7,659 bases of DNA, taken from Deltaproteobacteria bacterium. Its GTDB lineage: Bacteria > Bdellovibrionota_C > UBA2361 > SZUA-149 > JADYYL01. The translations under genes were made by a program, and so were the position numbers. The notes under the pieces were generated by a model that worked only from the letters and a program-made list of their open reading frames with translations, was not told the origin of the DNA and searched no databases. Positions 1 to 6,445 of the stretch are shown here, one piece after another. The stretch is from contig JADYYL010000135.1 of the NCBI GenBank assembly GCA_020853655.1, positions 1 to 7,659 of the forward strand. Reading direction: 5' to 3'. How positions within the stretch are numbered: position 1 is the stretch's first letter; each line of letters begins with the position of its first letter.

Positions 1-243
1 CACTGCGCGGTCGATTCGGGCGATGTAGTCCGGGTTGCCTGAACCGTCGACATCGTTCGCCGCGAGATAGGTTTCGAGCGCGGAGGTCACTGCGTACTCC
101 GCGGTATGCCGGTATTGAGACGACGTCGTCGCGAGCATTCCCGAGTCGATGGGAAGTCCAATCATCCCCATCAATGCGACCACAATAATCGCAAGAAACA
201 CGATCGTGATTCCACGTTCGTCTTCGATGTGTTGGTTGCGCAT
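1..243 (-). CDS. TadG-like Flp/Tad pilus assembly protein, N-terminal part (runs off the window)
   Basis: Only the first 81 residues are inside the window; the gene continues past base 1. The N-terminus has a charged head (MRNQHIEDERG), then a hydrophobic stretch at about residues 12-32 (ITIVFLAIIVVALMGMIGLP) ending in IDSG. This is the usual opening of TadG-like proteins (PF13400, 'RG..A...AL..P...L.G..VD.G'). These are membrane-anchored proteins of the Tad pilus machine with a long periplasmic part. As is common in TadG, there is no Glu at +5 after the glycine (it is Phe), so it is probably not processed as a pilin. Two ATGs are in frame, at 249 and 243. The GAGG at 251-254 is 1 base from the first and 7 from the second, so 243 is chosen. 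It follows the TadE-like gene after a 19-base gap and is probably in the same transcript. Family call is good; full length and C-terminal domains are unknown. Confidence 0.75.
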   Translation of the reverse strand, partial: MRNQHIEDERGITIVFLAIIVVALMGMIGLPIDSGMLATTSSQYRHTAEYAVTSALETYLAANDVDGSGNPDYIARIDRAV

Positions 244-262
244 GTCCATACCTCACACTGCT

Positions 263-862
263 TTAGCTTGGGAAATAGTCCGCTTCGGGAAACGCTTGCT
301 GATCACCCACCGCACGCTCGCGAAACCCGGATGTCTGAATGACGATTCTCTTCGTCCCGAGCATTGGCAACATGAATCGGACGTCTGCCTCCATGCGAAT
401 GACGACTGGGCATCGGTAGAGAACGTTTTGCATTGTGGCATCGGGGCCGGTCATCGTGGCACGGCACAGTGGGTCAGGATAATCCGCGTGTCCGGTCCCA
501 GGCAGCAAAACGTCCCAGCGAACGAGCCGCTGCGGCGCTCCAGTAGCGGTCGAGAAGATCGTGTTGAGCGGAATGTTGTCCAGGATATCTCGCACGGAGG
601 TGATCGCCGTCGCCGCTCCGGAGCAGTCGACCGTGCCACCCGGGGTGCAGTTATCAAGACCAGGGATCGATCGAGCTGTTGCGATGCCCCTCTGGGCACT
701 CTGAGTCAGCAGCACGAGCACGGTGAGATATCGCGCAAAATCCATACAGCCCGCGATGAGAAACCACGCCAAACCACTCACAATCGCGGTCTCCACGACC
801 GTTGCCCCTTGCTCGTTGCCGAGCTGAGCATTCCGATCTTTCTTGGTGCGATTGCGTCTCAC
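263..862 (-). CDS. TadE-like minor pilin (second of two)
   Basis: A 199-residue protein with a TadE-type (PF07811) N-terminus: basic leader (MRRNRTKKDR), then the pseudopilin motif EQGATVVETAIV, then a membrane segment to about residue 58. Glycine 19 followed by Glu 24 at mature position +5 fits cleavage by a Tad prepilin peptidase. The periplasmic part (about 60-199) holds four cysteines (72, 80, 133, 151), which could form disulfides; the first TadE-like protein here has none. TadE-like proteins are minor pilins needed for Flp/Tad pilus assembly. The start is GTG at 862, in frame with the motif and 20 bases after the preceding gene's stop, with purine-rich GAGGAACGGAAG just upstream. An ATG further upstream is out of frame and stops within a few codons. 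Stop is TAA at 263-265. Family call is firm; the exact role of this paralogue is not known. Confidence 0.82.
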   Translation of the reverse strand: MRRNRTKKDRNAQLGNEQGATVVETAIVSGLAWFLIAGCMDFARYLTVLVLLTQSAQRGIATARSIPGLDNCTPGGTVDCSGAATAITSVRDILDNIPLNTIFSTATGAPQRLVRWDVLLPGTGHADYPDPLCRATMTGPDATMQNVLYRCPVVIRMEADVRFMLPMLGTKRIVIQTSGFRERAVGDQQAFPEADYFPS

Positions 863-882
863 AGTCTTCCGTTCCTCATTCC

Positions 883-1347
883 TCAGTACATGTAACCCGC
901 TTCCCCCTGGACCGCGATCACGCGATCTTGGAAGAAAGGGAAGAGCGCCGCATACGTTGCATTCACAGAGAGTGATATTGTGTCTTGCGCAGAGTTGTAT
1001 GCCGGGGTGATGACCGGCGCCCCCGAGATGCGCAGCGTACTGTCGAGAGATATCAGCGTCTGCGCATGCGCCTGAAGTTTCAAGAGATTGGTCGTCGTGT
1101 TGTCGATCGGATTGACCGAAGGCGCGACGTTCACGTTGTTGAGCGTCGCCGCATAGACGAGGGAGTCGTTGACGATCTGGGAAAGGACGTGGTGCGTGTG
1201 CATCATCTGACCCGTATCAATGAGCAACACGATGAGAAGGATCGACGTCGGAATCGCGATCGCCGCTTCGATGAGCGCGACGCCACGCTCCGCACCACGA
1301 AGGGTGCGAGCGAAAATCTGCCGAAGCGTGCGAAATCGAAGATCCAT
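883..1347 (-). CDS. TadE-like minor pilin (first of two)
   Basis: A 154-residue TadE-like protein (PF07811). Residues 1-21 are a basic leader (MDLRFRTLRQIFARTLRG then AER). The motif RGVALIEAAIAIP follows, with glycine 22 and Glu 27 at +5 of the predicted mature protein, then a membrane segment to about residue 43. The rest (about 50-154) is a small periplasmic domain with no cysteines. The role expected from the family is a minor pilin or pseudopilin in Flp/Tad pilus biogenesis. The ATG at 1347 is preferred because GGGAG lies 3 bases upstream and a basic leader is typical. The frame stays open to a GTG at 1419, which would add 24 residues (including WGVESSFDTF) without a visible ribosome binding site. 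It is followed after 20 bases by the second TadE-like gene. Family call is firm; the start is moderately sure. Confidence 0.82.
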   Translation of the reverse strand: MDLRFRTLRQIFARTLRGAERGVALIEAAIAIPTSILLIVLLIDTGQMMHTHHVLSQIVNDSLVYAATLNNVNVAPSVNPIDNTTTNLLKLQAHAQTLISLDSTLRISGAPVITPAYNSAQDTISLSVNATYAALFPFFQDRVIAVQGEAGYMY

Positions 1348-1464
1348 TTGCTCCCGGAACGTGTCGAACGAGGACTCAACGCCCCAATACAACTCCACTC
1401 CAGATATCGGCAAAATCACGAGATTCTTTGAGTTTTCTGGAGCTATTTGGCAGAGAACGGTGGT

Positions 1465-1511
1465 TTCTCCCCTGTTCCCGGTGATTCTCCCATCCCGAAA
1501 TGGGGTCTCCC
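1465..1511. repeat. Three 7-base direct repeats at a 20-base period upstream of the tadE-like genes
   Basis: TTCTCCC occurs at 1465-1471 and 1485-1491, and GTCTCCC at 1505-1511, so starts are exactly 20 bases apart. On the minus strand these read GGGAGAA, GGGAGAA and GGGAGAC. They lie 118-164 bases upstream of the preferred tadE-like start (46-92 upstream of the alternative GTG at 1419). Spacing near two helical turns suits tandem sites for a response regulator or other activator, but this is inference from spacing alone. Short pyrimidine motifs can also recur by chance. Confidence 0.4.
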
Positions 1512-1629
1512 AGTACTGCCGGGTTCATGGGAAGCGCTCGGGACACGCGTGAGAGGTCACAATTGCTCGGCGACTGATGACCGAGAATCGGAATGCAATC
1601 GCAGCTTCTCAGTGTGCGCCGCCTGAGCA

Positions 1630-1664
1630 AACTCAGACCTTGGGGATGCCTCGGAGTCTGAGTT
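1630..1664 (-). terminator. Inverted repeat after the threonine-tract gene, possible terminator
   Basis: AACTCAGAC at 1630-1638 is exactly complementary to GTCTGAGTT at 1656-1664, with a 17-base loop that can pair partly. It lies 13 bases beyond the TAG stop (1678-1680) of the secreted cysteine-rich protein. On the minus strand it is followed by TGCTCAGG rather than a T run, so it is a poor intrinsic terminator by itself. It could instead be an mRNA-stabilising or Rho-assisted element. CTGAG at 1623-1627 can pair with CTCAG at 1632-1636 instead, so two mutually exclusive hairpins are possible. Confidence 0.4.
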
Positions 1665-1677
1665 CCTTGCGAGCTTC

Positions 1678-2874
1678 CTAGCGCACTTCTGCGTCGAGGA
1701 AGTCTTTCCAGCGATTCCGATAGCCCGCGCCGTCTTCATAATACCCCCAGCCCGAGGCACATTCGCCTCCGGAGCAGGAATTCCCGTTGTCGATGACGTT
1801 GTCGCAATCGTTGTCGAGGTTGTCACAAGTCTCCGGCACGACCGGGGGGTTCAGCGTCAGCGACGTCGCTCGACAGCAGACCCCCGGCGCACAGGCACGA
1901 CATGTCGGCGTGCCATCGCAGTCACGGAATCCGTTCAGCAGGCACACTCCAGGATTGTTCCCTGTGTAGCCATTCGTGCACGCGCCCATGCTCGTCGGCG
2001 CTGGAGGAGCGTTACACAACCCGTTGCAGTCCCTCGTCCCGCTTGATTGACACAGGGTGCCGCAAGTATTGGTGCAGGGGCCCGCGTTCGGCGGACCTGG
2101 CGTTACTTCCACGCATGTCGTCCCCGGACAGTCCCAACGGCCCGAACCGTTACACAGTGGTCCGTTCCCCGGCGTTGCGCACGCGGTGTTGTAAACAGCG
2201 GCGCAAGTCGTCGTCGTCGTCGTCGACGTCGTTGTCGTTGTCGTTGTTGGAACGATCGTGGTAGTCGTCGATGTCGACGCGACGGTCGTCGTTGTCGTGC
2301 TCGTTGTTGTCGTGGTTGAAGTGGTGGTGGTGGTGGTGGTCGTCGTCGTCGTCGTCGTGGTGGTCGTTGTCGTGGTGGTGGTCGTCGTCGTTGTTGTCGC
2401 CAACGGCGGCACGCAGATGTTGATTCTAGAACATCCGCAACCATTGCGCTCAAGCTGTCGCCACTGTCCAGGAGCAATCAAGGTACACGGGGTCTGCGGC
2501 ACCCATGCACCGCACGGCCTGGTCTGATCGTATGTTCCGCAACTGCTCAAGACGTGGGTACCCGCGTTGGGACACGCTTGGCCACCGTCGTAACAAGTCG
2601 CCACAGCCCTCACCCGAGCGGTGGACATATCTCCATTGCAGATATCGCAAGTGACAATCGAATCTTCCTGGTTTGAGCAGGAATTGGCGATAATGTTCAC
2701 GCTCGTAATGTTACAGCTCCCATTGCCGAGGAGCGGGTTCCAGGTCACGCCGCCGATATCATACGGGCAGCCGGCCGTTTCGCAGCAGAACGCGGAAGCA
2801 GTCTGAAGCGGAACGATACAGCTCAGTGCGAGTAGGCAGATAGAAAGAAGCGAGCGAAATATTATGAGCTTCAT
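1678..2874 (-). CDS. Secreted cysteine-rich protein with 64-residue threonine-rich tract and MopE-like C-terminal motif
   Basis: A 398-residue protein I cannot name. Residues 1-28 are a signal peptide ending in TASA before FCCE, so export to periplasm or surface is likely. Residues 29-158 are a cysteine-rich N-terminal domain (CCETAGC, CNITS, CDICNGD, CGCSR). Residues 160-223 are low-complexity, 54 of 64 being Thr, with one run of 26. Residues 224-334 are cysteine-rich with three imperfect repeats, C-N-G-S-G-R-W-D-C-P-G (241), C-Q-S-S-G-T-R-D-C-N-G (275) and C-L-L-N-G-F-R-D-C-D-G (311). Residues 350-364 read CDNLDNDCDNVIDNG, matching the 'putative metal-binding motif' family (PF11617, MopE-like), common in deltaproteobacterial surface proteins. 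The ATG overlaps the preceding stop as ATGA, with GGAAGAGG about 7-8 bases upstream, so the pair is probably translationally coupled. The in-frame extension to 2952 lies wholly within the preceding gene and lacks a signal peptide at its front. Possible role: surface or pilus-associated adhesin (inference). Confidence 0.85.
   Translation of the reverse strand: MKLIIFRSLLSICLLALSCIVPLQTASAFCCETAGCPYDIGGVTWNPLLGNGSCNITSVNIIANSCSNQEDSIVTCDICNGDMSTARVRAVATCYDGGQACPNAGTHVLSSCGTYDQTRPCGAWVPQTPCTLIAPGQWRQLERNGCGCSRINICVPPLATTTTTTTTTTTTTTTTTTTTTTTTTTSTTTTTSTTTTTVASTSTTTTIVPTTTTTTTSTTTTTTCAAVYNTACATPGNGPLCNGSGRWDCPGTTCVEVTPGPPNAGPCTNTCGTLCQSSGTRDCNGLCNAPPAPTSMGACTNGYTGNNPGVCLLNGFRDCDGTPTCRACAPGVCCRATSLTLNPPVVPETCDNLDNDCDNVIDNGNSCSGGECASGWGYYEDGAGYRNRWKDFLDAEVR
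2207..2397 (-). repeat. Trinucleotide (ACN) low-complexity tract encoding poly-threonine
   Basis: About 190 bases of near-continuous threonine codons (ACC, ACG, ACA, ACT) broken by a few Ser, Val, Ala, Ile and Pro codons. Bases 2320-2397 encode 26 uninterrupted Thr, including runs of six ACG and six ACC codons. Runs of identical triplets are prone to slippage, which would change tract length in multiples of three and keep the frame. The protein tract resembles an extended, potentially O-glycosylated linker of mucin type. In other frames the same DNA gives poly-Val and poly-Arg reading frames that are not genes. Confidence 0.9.
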
Positions 2875-4292
2875 GAGCGCGACCTCTTCCGAACAACGAG
2901 AAAGACGACGCCTGCGAGAAGCGCACAATCGGCTAACGCAAACACGATCCACAACAACTTTGATTGGTGACCCGCAGAAGAGACTTCAGAGGCATGCGCT
3001 ACCACGCTCGGCCGAGCGATCGTCGAGGTGAGACCTTTGTTTCGCGCGACGGAGTCACTCGCGTCGACGACCCGAGCCGACAGCGTGGAGCCCTCGCTCT
3101 CCGCGCGCACGCTCACGCCGACGTTCTGACTATCGCCGGCTGCGACGACAGGGACTTCCAACACGAGACCTCCCGCCGGCAGGTCAGCGGGAAAACGTCG
3201 GGTCCCGATCACTTTCTGTGTCGCTTGATCAAACAGGTCGACCACGATGTCGACCGACGGCAGTTGCGTATTGAAGTCTTGGGCTCCGGGAGCTCGCTCA
3301 TCTGGCGGACCGAACAGAGCAAACTTGACCCTCACCTCTTCTCCACGAGTCGCTTTCGTCGATGAGAGCGCGACGTCTTGGATGGTCGCTCCCTTCCCGT
3401 GCAGAACGTAACGGACCTCTTCACGCTCGGCGATGGCAACGCCCTTCTCGTCGACGAACTGCATGACCGCGAGGTAGCTCTGCACTTCTTGCGGCACGGG
3501 CAGCGGGAACGTAAAGACGATAGACTCGCCAGCAGGGATTGTCGGGGCTCGCACGGCGCCATCCGCTACCTTCTTCCCCGCTCGGGATCGGCGATACACA
3601 TCGTAACGGATGCGCGGAGTGATCGGTTGCTTGGAGATATTGTTGAGCGTGAGCCGCACCTCCGGCTTCTCCGAACTCTCAATCGTCATCCCGCTCAAAG
3701 AACGAAAACCAACGTCTCCGTACTTCGCGCGATTCAGTGTCGCAATATCAACTACGTCGAGTTGGCGCGGTGTCGTCTGGAGCGTAACGCCTTCAGGAAG
3801 GGCCCAGTTCGCACGCGCGTAAGTCATCCCCTCTTCATCCGCGACCACAATATGCAGCCGATCGTTCCCCGCGAGTACGTTCTCTGGCAAGGCGATCGGG
3901 AAGCTGAGCGGGAGCTCCTCGTTTGGATGGAGCGAGAACGGAGTTTCGGAGAGCATCTCCCAAGCGCACGACGTATTGCTCCGACCTTTCTGCACCGCGA
4001 TCCAATCGAGAGATTTATCTCGCATATGACAGAGGAGCAGAGAAGCGTGGAGTCCGGCGACGTGGTGCTCACTCACGTTCTTTAATGTGATCTGAGGTTT
4101 GACACTGCGCTCGCCGTCCTTCTGGATGTCGAGCTTCGTCACAAGAACCGAAGTTCTCCACTGGGCTTCTTTGATCGTCTGCGTTCGGATGGGCGACTCC
4201 GCGGCTGCGTTGGTAGCCGCGACGAGTGCGTAAGCAAGAAGCGCTCCGCTCAGGGCAAATTGTGTTCGAAGGGGAGACCGCCGTCGGATCAT
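2871..4292 (-). CDS. Exported membrane-anchored protein with beta-rich (Ig-like) ectodomain
   Basis: A 473-residue protein of no family I can name. Residues 1-31 form a signal peptide with basic head MIRRRSPLR and likely cleavage after TNAAA. Residues about 32-440 form an extracytoplasmic region reading as alternating beta strands in about three Ig/CARDB-like units (about 45-168, 170-300, 300-430). These contain recurring 'vRLTLNNISKQPITP' and 'PAGESIVFTFPLPVP' style segments, typical of conserved-domain-poor adhesin or scaffold proteins. Cys 88 and Cys 109 could form a disulfide. Residues about 446-467 are a hydrophobic segment followed by the basic tail RKRSRS, giving a type I topology with a short cytoplasmic end. 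There is no LPXTG, PEP-CTERM or MYXO-CTERM motif. The frame is open to 4487, but the ATG at 4292 is chosen because the signal peptide begins there, with GGAAAAG upstream. Its TGA overlaps the next ATG by 4 bases, so the two products probably act together. Confidence 0.8.
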   Translation of the reverse strand: MIRRRSPLRTQFALSGALLAYALVAATNAAAESPIRTQTIKEAQWRTSVLVTKLDIQKDGERSVKPQITLKNVSEHHVAGLHASLLLCHMRDKSLDWIAVQKGRSNTSCAWEMLSETPFSLHPNEELPLSFPIALPENVLAGNDRLHIVVADEEGMTYARANWALPEGVTLQTTPRQLDVVDIATLNRAKYGDVGFRSLSGMTIESSEKPEVRLTLNNISKQPITPRIRYDVYRRSRAGKKVADGAVRAPTIPAGESIVFTFPLPVPQEVQSYLAVMQFVDEKGVAIAEREEVRYVLHGKGATIQDVALSSTKATRGEEVRVKFALFGPPDERAPGAQDFNTQLPSVDIVVDLFDQATQKVIGTRRFPADLPAGGLVLEVPVVAAGDSQNVGVSVRAESEGSTLSARVVDASDSVARNKGLTSTIARPSVVAHASEVSSAGHQSKLLWIVFALADCALLAGVVFLVVRKRSRS

Positions 4293-4597
4293 TTTCTTTT
4301 CCGTTGTTGGAGGACCTGCCTCGGGTGCGAACTTCGAGAGTCGCGGACGAAGATAAGGACCCTCGTTTGGATTCGGTCCTCGTCCCTTTCGACTCGTTTT
4401 CTCGAGGTCCGCCGGCGCGAACTTCACACAGTCATATCGGCAGGTTGCGCCTCGCTCGGGAGGGAAAAGGCAGGTAGGACCCCGCAAAATCCAATAGAGG
4501 AATCACGGAAGCCACCCTGCCCCATCCGGGCGCCCCATGGTGGAACCGCAAAGCGAAGTTGTTGATTTAACGGAGCTTCTCGCTGCCAGCCAGGCGG
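4293..4597. other. 305-base leader between pgsA and the membrane-anchored protein gene
   Basis: No gene is supported here, though the frame of the downstream gene stays open to 4487. On the minus strand there is an imperfect direct repeat (4310-4342 and 4404-4433, sharing GCGAACTTC and GAGGNCC), and between the copies AGGACC at 4356-4361 pairs with GGTCCT at 4375-4380 around a 13-base loop. I found no clear promoter and no T-run terminator after pgsA, so read-through from pgsA cannot be excluded. Confidence 0.5.
4310..4433. repeat. Imperfect direct repeat pair flanking a hairpin in the leader
   Basis: The copies begin GAGGACCTGCC (4310) and GAGGTCCGCC (4404), and both continue through GCGAACTTC (4327-4335 and 4417-4425) to AGTC. 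The copies differ by several substitutions and a few-base gap. In the open frame of the downstream gene they encode similar KFAP-containing peptides, so this could be an old local duplication. Any regulatory role is guesswork. Confidence 0.4.
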
Positions 4598-5320
4598 TTA
4601 GCTGAAGAAGACGCTGCGTAGCTTCACCGCATATTGCAGCGCGCTGGTCATGGAAAGGACGAGGGCAATCCAGAGGAAGACCATCCCGGCAGCGTGGAAG
4701 TCGACTAACATCCCGAGGAAGTCGTAGGGCTCCCCGATGAGCAAACTGACAATCGCGATGAACGTCCATGCCGTCTTGTGCTTCGCCGAGTCGCTCGCTT
4801 GAAGTACGACCCCCTTAATTGCCGCGACACTCCGCAAACCGGTAATCACCATCTCCCTGGCAAGCAGCACGACAACCATCCACGCGGGCACGCGGGCACC
4901 GGTCGAGACCGCCGTGAGCATGACAAGCGCGGCCATCACAAGAATTTTGTCTGCCAAAGGATCGAGAAGTTTTCCGAGAATCGATTCTGCGTCGAAGAGT
5001 CGTGCTAGATAGCCGTCGAGCCAATCGGTAACGGCAGCGAAGATGAAAATCGCGGTCGCCCACAAACTACTCTGCGGAGTGGGATCAATCATCAAAAGGA
5101 CGAACACGGGAACTGCGAGGAAGCGGAGTAATGTCAGGAAGTTCGGCGCTCGCTTCCCGAGGGAGGTACTCCAGTGGGCAGGGCTCGGAGATTGCGGCGC
5201 TGGAGCAAGCACATTGATCGGCTCAGTGACTATCGCGGCGTCCGAGGCCACGGCAGAGACGCTGATGGCGTCACTCGACGTAGACTGCTTTCGGACATCC
5301 TCGTTTTCCCGACTCGACAC
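4598..5320 (-). CDS. pgsA: CDP-diacylglycerol--glycerol-3-phosphate 3-phosphatidyltransferase (PGP synthase)
   Basis: Transfers a phosphatidyl group from CDP-diacylglycerol to glycerol-3-phosphate, the committed step to phosphatidylglycerol and cardiolipin, in the inner membrane. With the chosen start (240 residues) the complete CDP-alcohol phosphotransferase signature (PF01066) is visible: D102-G103, A106-R107, G116, D120, D124 (DGYLAR, then G, D and D in LGKLLDPLADK). It is preceded by NFLTLLRF at about 60-67, the usual PgsA opening, and followed by several hydrophobic helices. The start is uncertain. GTG at 5320 has a good AAGGAG at 5331-5336, 10 bases upstream, but gives an unusual Ser/Pro/Ala-rich extension of about 50 residues and overlaps the transglycosylase gene by 50 bases. 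GTG at 5251 (217 aa) or 5212 (204 aa, closer to family size) avoid overlap but have poor ribosome sites. Stop TAA at 4598-4600. It is probably co-transcribed with the preceding gene. Confidence 0.9.
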   Translation of the reverse strand: MSSRENEDVRKQSTSSDAISVSAVASDAAIVTEPINVLAPAPQSPSPAHWSTSLGKRAPNFLTLLRFLAVPVFVLLMIDPTPQSSLWATAIFIFAAVTDWLDGYLARLFDAESILGKLLDPLADKILVMAALVMLTAVSTGARVPAWMVVVLLAREMVITGLRSVAAIKGVVLQASDSAKHKTAWTFIAIVSLLIGEPYDFLGMLVDFHAAGMVFLWIALVLSMTSALQYAVKLRSVFFS

Positions 5321-5933
5321 AGCGATACATCTCCTTGAGTTTGAGAACTCTCCTAACATAGACCTGGGTTTCGGAGTAAGGGGGCACGTCCATGATGGGA
5401 TCGACCGCCCCTTCACCCGCATTATATGCGGCGACGGCGAGCCGCTCGTTTCCGCCGTATCGCTTCAACAAGAAGCGAAGATACTTGCTGCCACCGTCGA
5501 GATTCTTCTCTACGTGCCACGCATTCTGTACTCCGAACCGCTGAGCGGTGCCGGGCATCAGCTGCATCAATCCCATCGCACCCTTATTCGATCGGGCTTT
5601 CGGATTGAATCCGGACTCAGCGTGCACGACGGCTTTCACGAGCGACGGCTCAACCGAGTTCTCCTTTGCAAACTGGCTAATGAGTTCGTCATACTTTGAG
5701 GTGACTGGTTTGACTCGCCACGCCCCTCCGCCCTTCCCTCTCCGGACAAATACTGAATATGCAGGGCGCTTGAGGCTCAGTCGTTCGAACTTCCCCTCTG
5801 GTTTGCGAGAGGTAAAGGTCACCACGCCATTCTTTCCACGAACGACATAGACCTCAGCCGACAAAGGCGTCGGCATCGCCGCGGCAAAGGCGGCAAACAG
5901 ACCAAACACTAACAACCTACGAGAAAAAAACAT
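5271..5933 (-). CDS. Secreted lytic murein transglycosylase, SLT domain with DUF4124-like N-terminus
   Basis: A 220-residue protein that should cleave the MurNAc-GlcNAc bond of peptidoglycan in the periplasm, giving 1,6-anhydro ends. Residues 1-26 are a signal peptide (MFFSRRLLVFGLF start, cut after PLSA). Residues 27-50 (EVYVVRGKNGVVTFTSRKPEG) resemble DUF4124 (PF13511), often paired with SLT domains in delta- and gammaproteobacteria. The SLT domain (PF01464) spans about 80-205. Glu 106 in HAESGFNP is the catalytic acid, followed by GLMQLMPGTAQRFGV, AAYNAGEGAV (168-177) and PYSETQVYVRRVL (185-197). The C-terminal tail has two cysteines (205, 213). The ATG at 5933 is chosen because it starts the signal peptide; the frame is open to 6035. 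Ribosome site is weak (GAAGAG). No lipobox, so it is probably soluble periplasmic. Members of this family often serve envelope-spanning machines; a link to the Tad system here is only possible. Confidence 0.9.
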   Translation of the reverse strand: MFFSRRLLVFGLFAAFAAAMPTPLSAEVYVVRGKNGVVTFTSRKPEGKFERLSLKRPAYSVFVRRGKGGGAWRVKPVTSKYDELISQFAKENSVEPSLVKAVVHAESGFNPKARSNKGAMGLMQLMPGTAQRFGVQNAWHVEKNLDGGSKYLRFLLKRYGGNERLAVAAYNAGEGAVDPIMDVPPYSETQVYVRRVLKLKEMYRCVESGKRGCPKAVYVE

Positions 5934-6000
5934 TCTGATGCGTCTCTTCACCTGCAGGAGAAAATGCTCGCGGATATCTAAGAGCTTGAAAGCGCCTCCC

Positions 6001-6018
6001 AAAAAGGAAGCGGCTTCC
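6001..6018 (-). terminator. Short GC hairpin followed by five T's, possible attenuator ahead of the transglycosylase gene
   Basis: On the minus strand GGAAG, loop CCG, CTTCC (6018-6006) is followed directly by TTTTT (6005-6001). The stem is only 5 bp, which is short for an efficient terminator, but its form is right. It sits 68 bases upstream of the transglycosylase ATG, so it would be a leader attenuator, or would end a transcript coming through the 5934-6636 gap. Confidence 0.3.
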
Positions 6019-6445
6019 CGTGAATTGGCGCGCAAACGTTAGTCCACAAAGCCATTCGACGAGCCCGCCGAAGACGGGCACGTGCTCAGACATTCCCTCG
6101 AAATTATCGCACGCATCCGGGCAGATGGGCAGCAAGCGAATCCCGGACACGAGCCTCTTAGGTCATTCTAAGATGCAGGACGCGGGTGGCACGAAGGGAT
6201 AGAAGTGGAAGACTGAGCAATTACAGCAGGTTCCGTGATCTCAAGGCGCTCGTGAGAGAGAATCTTTTTCGCCACCCACGGCCCATGAACGCGTGTCTTG
6301 GATTGAAACTTTCGGAGTAGGATTGTGAAAACCCCTCCACAGACATCCGATCGCAGGAAGCACCCTGCGAGGGCATGACGTAACAAGGCTTCCCTTCTAC
6401 GCCGTGCAAGGCGTTCACCGCGGACTGAAACGGGAAGGAGAAGCC

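Larger units (their letters stand above)
1348..1677. other. 330-base gap between the threonine-tract gene and the tadE-like genes
   Basis: I see no gene here beyond the possible GTG-start extension of the TadE-like gene (1348-1419). The gap holds a 9-bp inverted repeat just after the preceding stop (1630-1664), a 7-base motif repeated three times with 20-base spacing (1465-1511), and a small inverted repeat, GAGAA at 1453-1457 with TTCTC at 1465-1469. I could not find a good sigma-70 or sigma-54 promoter on the minus strand. The gap is nevertheless long enough for the Tad genes to have their own promoter. Confidence 0.6.

Noticed and set aside
149..895. 248-codon plus-strand frame across the Tad genes
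   Set aside because: It is antisense to two clear Tad-family genes, and its translation shows no recognisable motif.
2207..2397. CRISPR or tandem-repeat array
   Set aside because: The repetition is codon-level triplets within a reading frame, with no spacers or conserved direct repeats of CRISPR length.
2258..2527. Plus-strand frame with a long poly-valine run
   Set aside because: It is the antisense reading of the threonine codon tract (GTN for ACN); there is no domain, and the minus-strand gene there has a signal peptide and Cys pattern.
2875..2952. 26-residue N-terminal extension of the threonine-tract protein
   Set aside because: It lies within the preceding gene, and the ATG at 2874 starts a clean signal peptide with a ribosome site and an ATGA overlap.
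4293..4487. 65-residue N-terminal extension of the membrane-anchored protein
   Set aside because: The signal peptide starts at the ATG at 4292; an extension would bury it, and the upstream residues look like non-coding DNA with a repeat.
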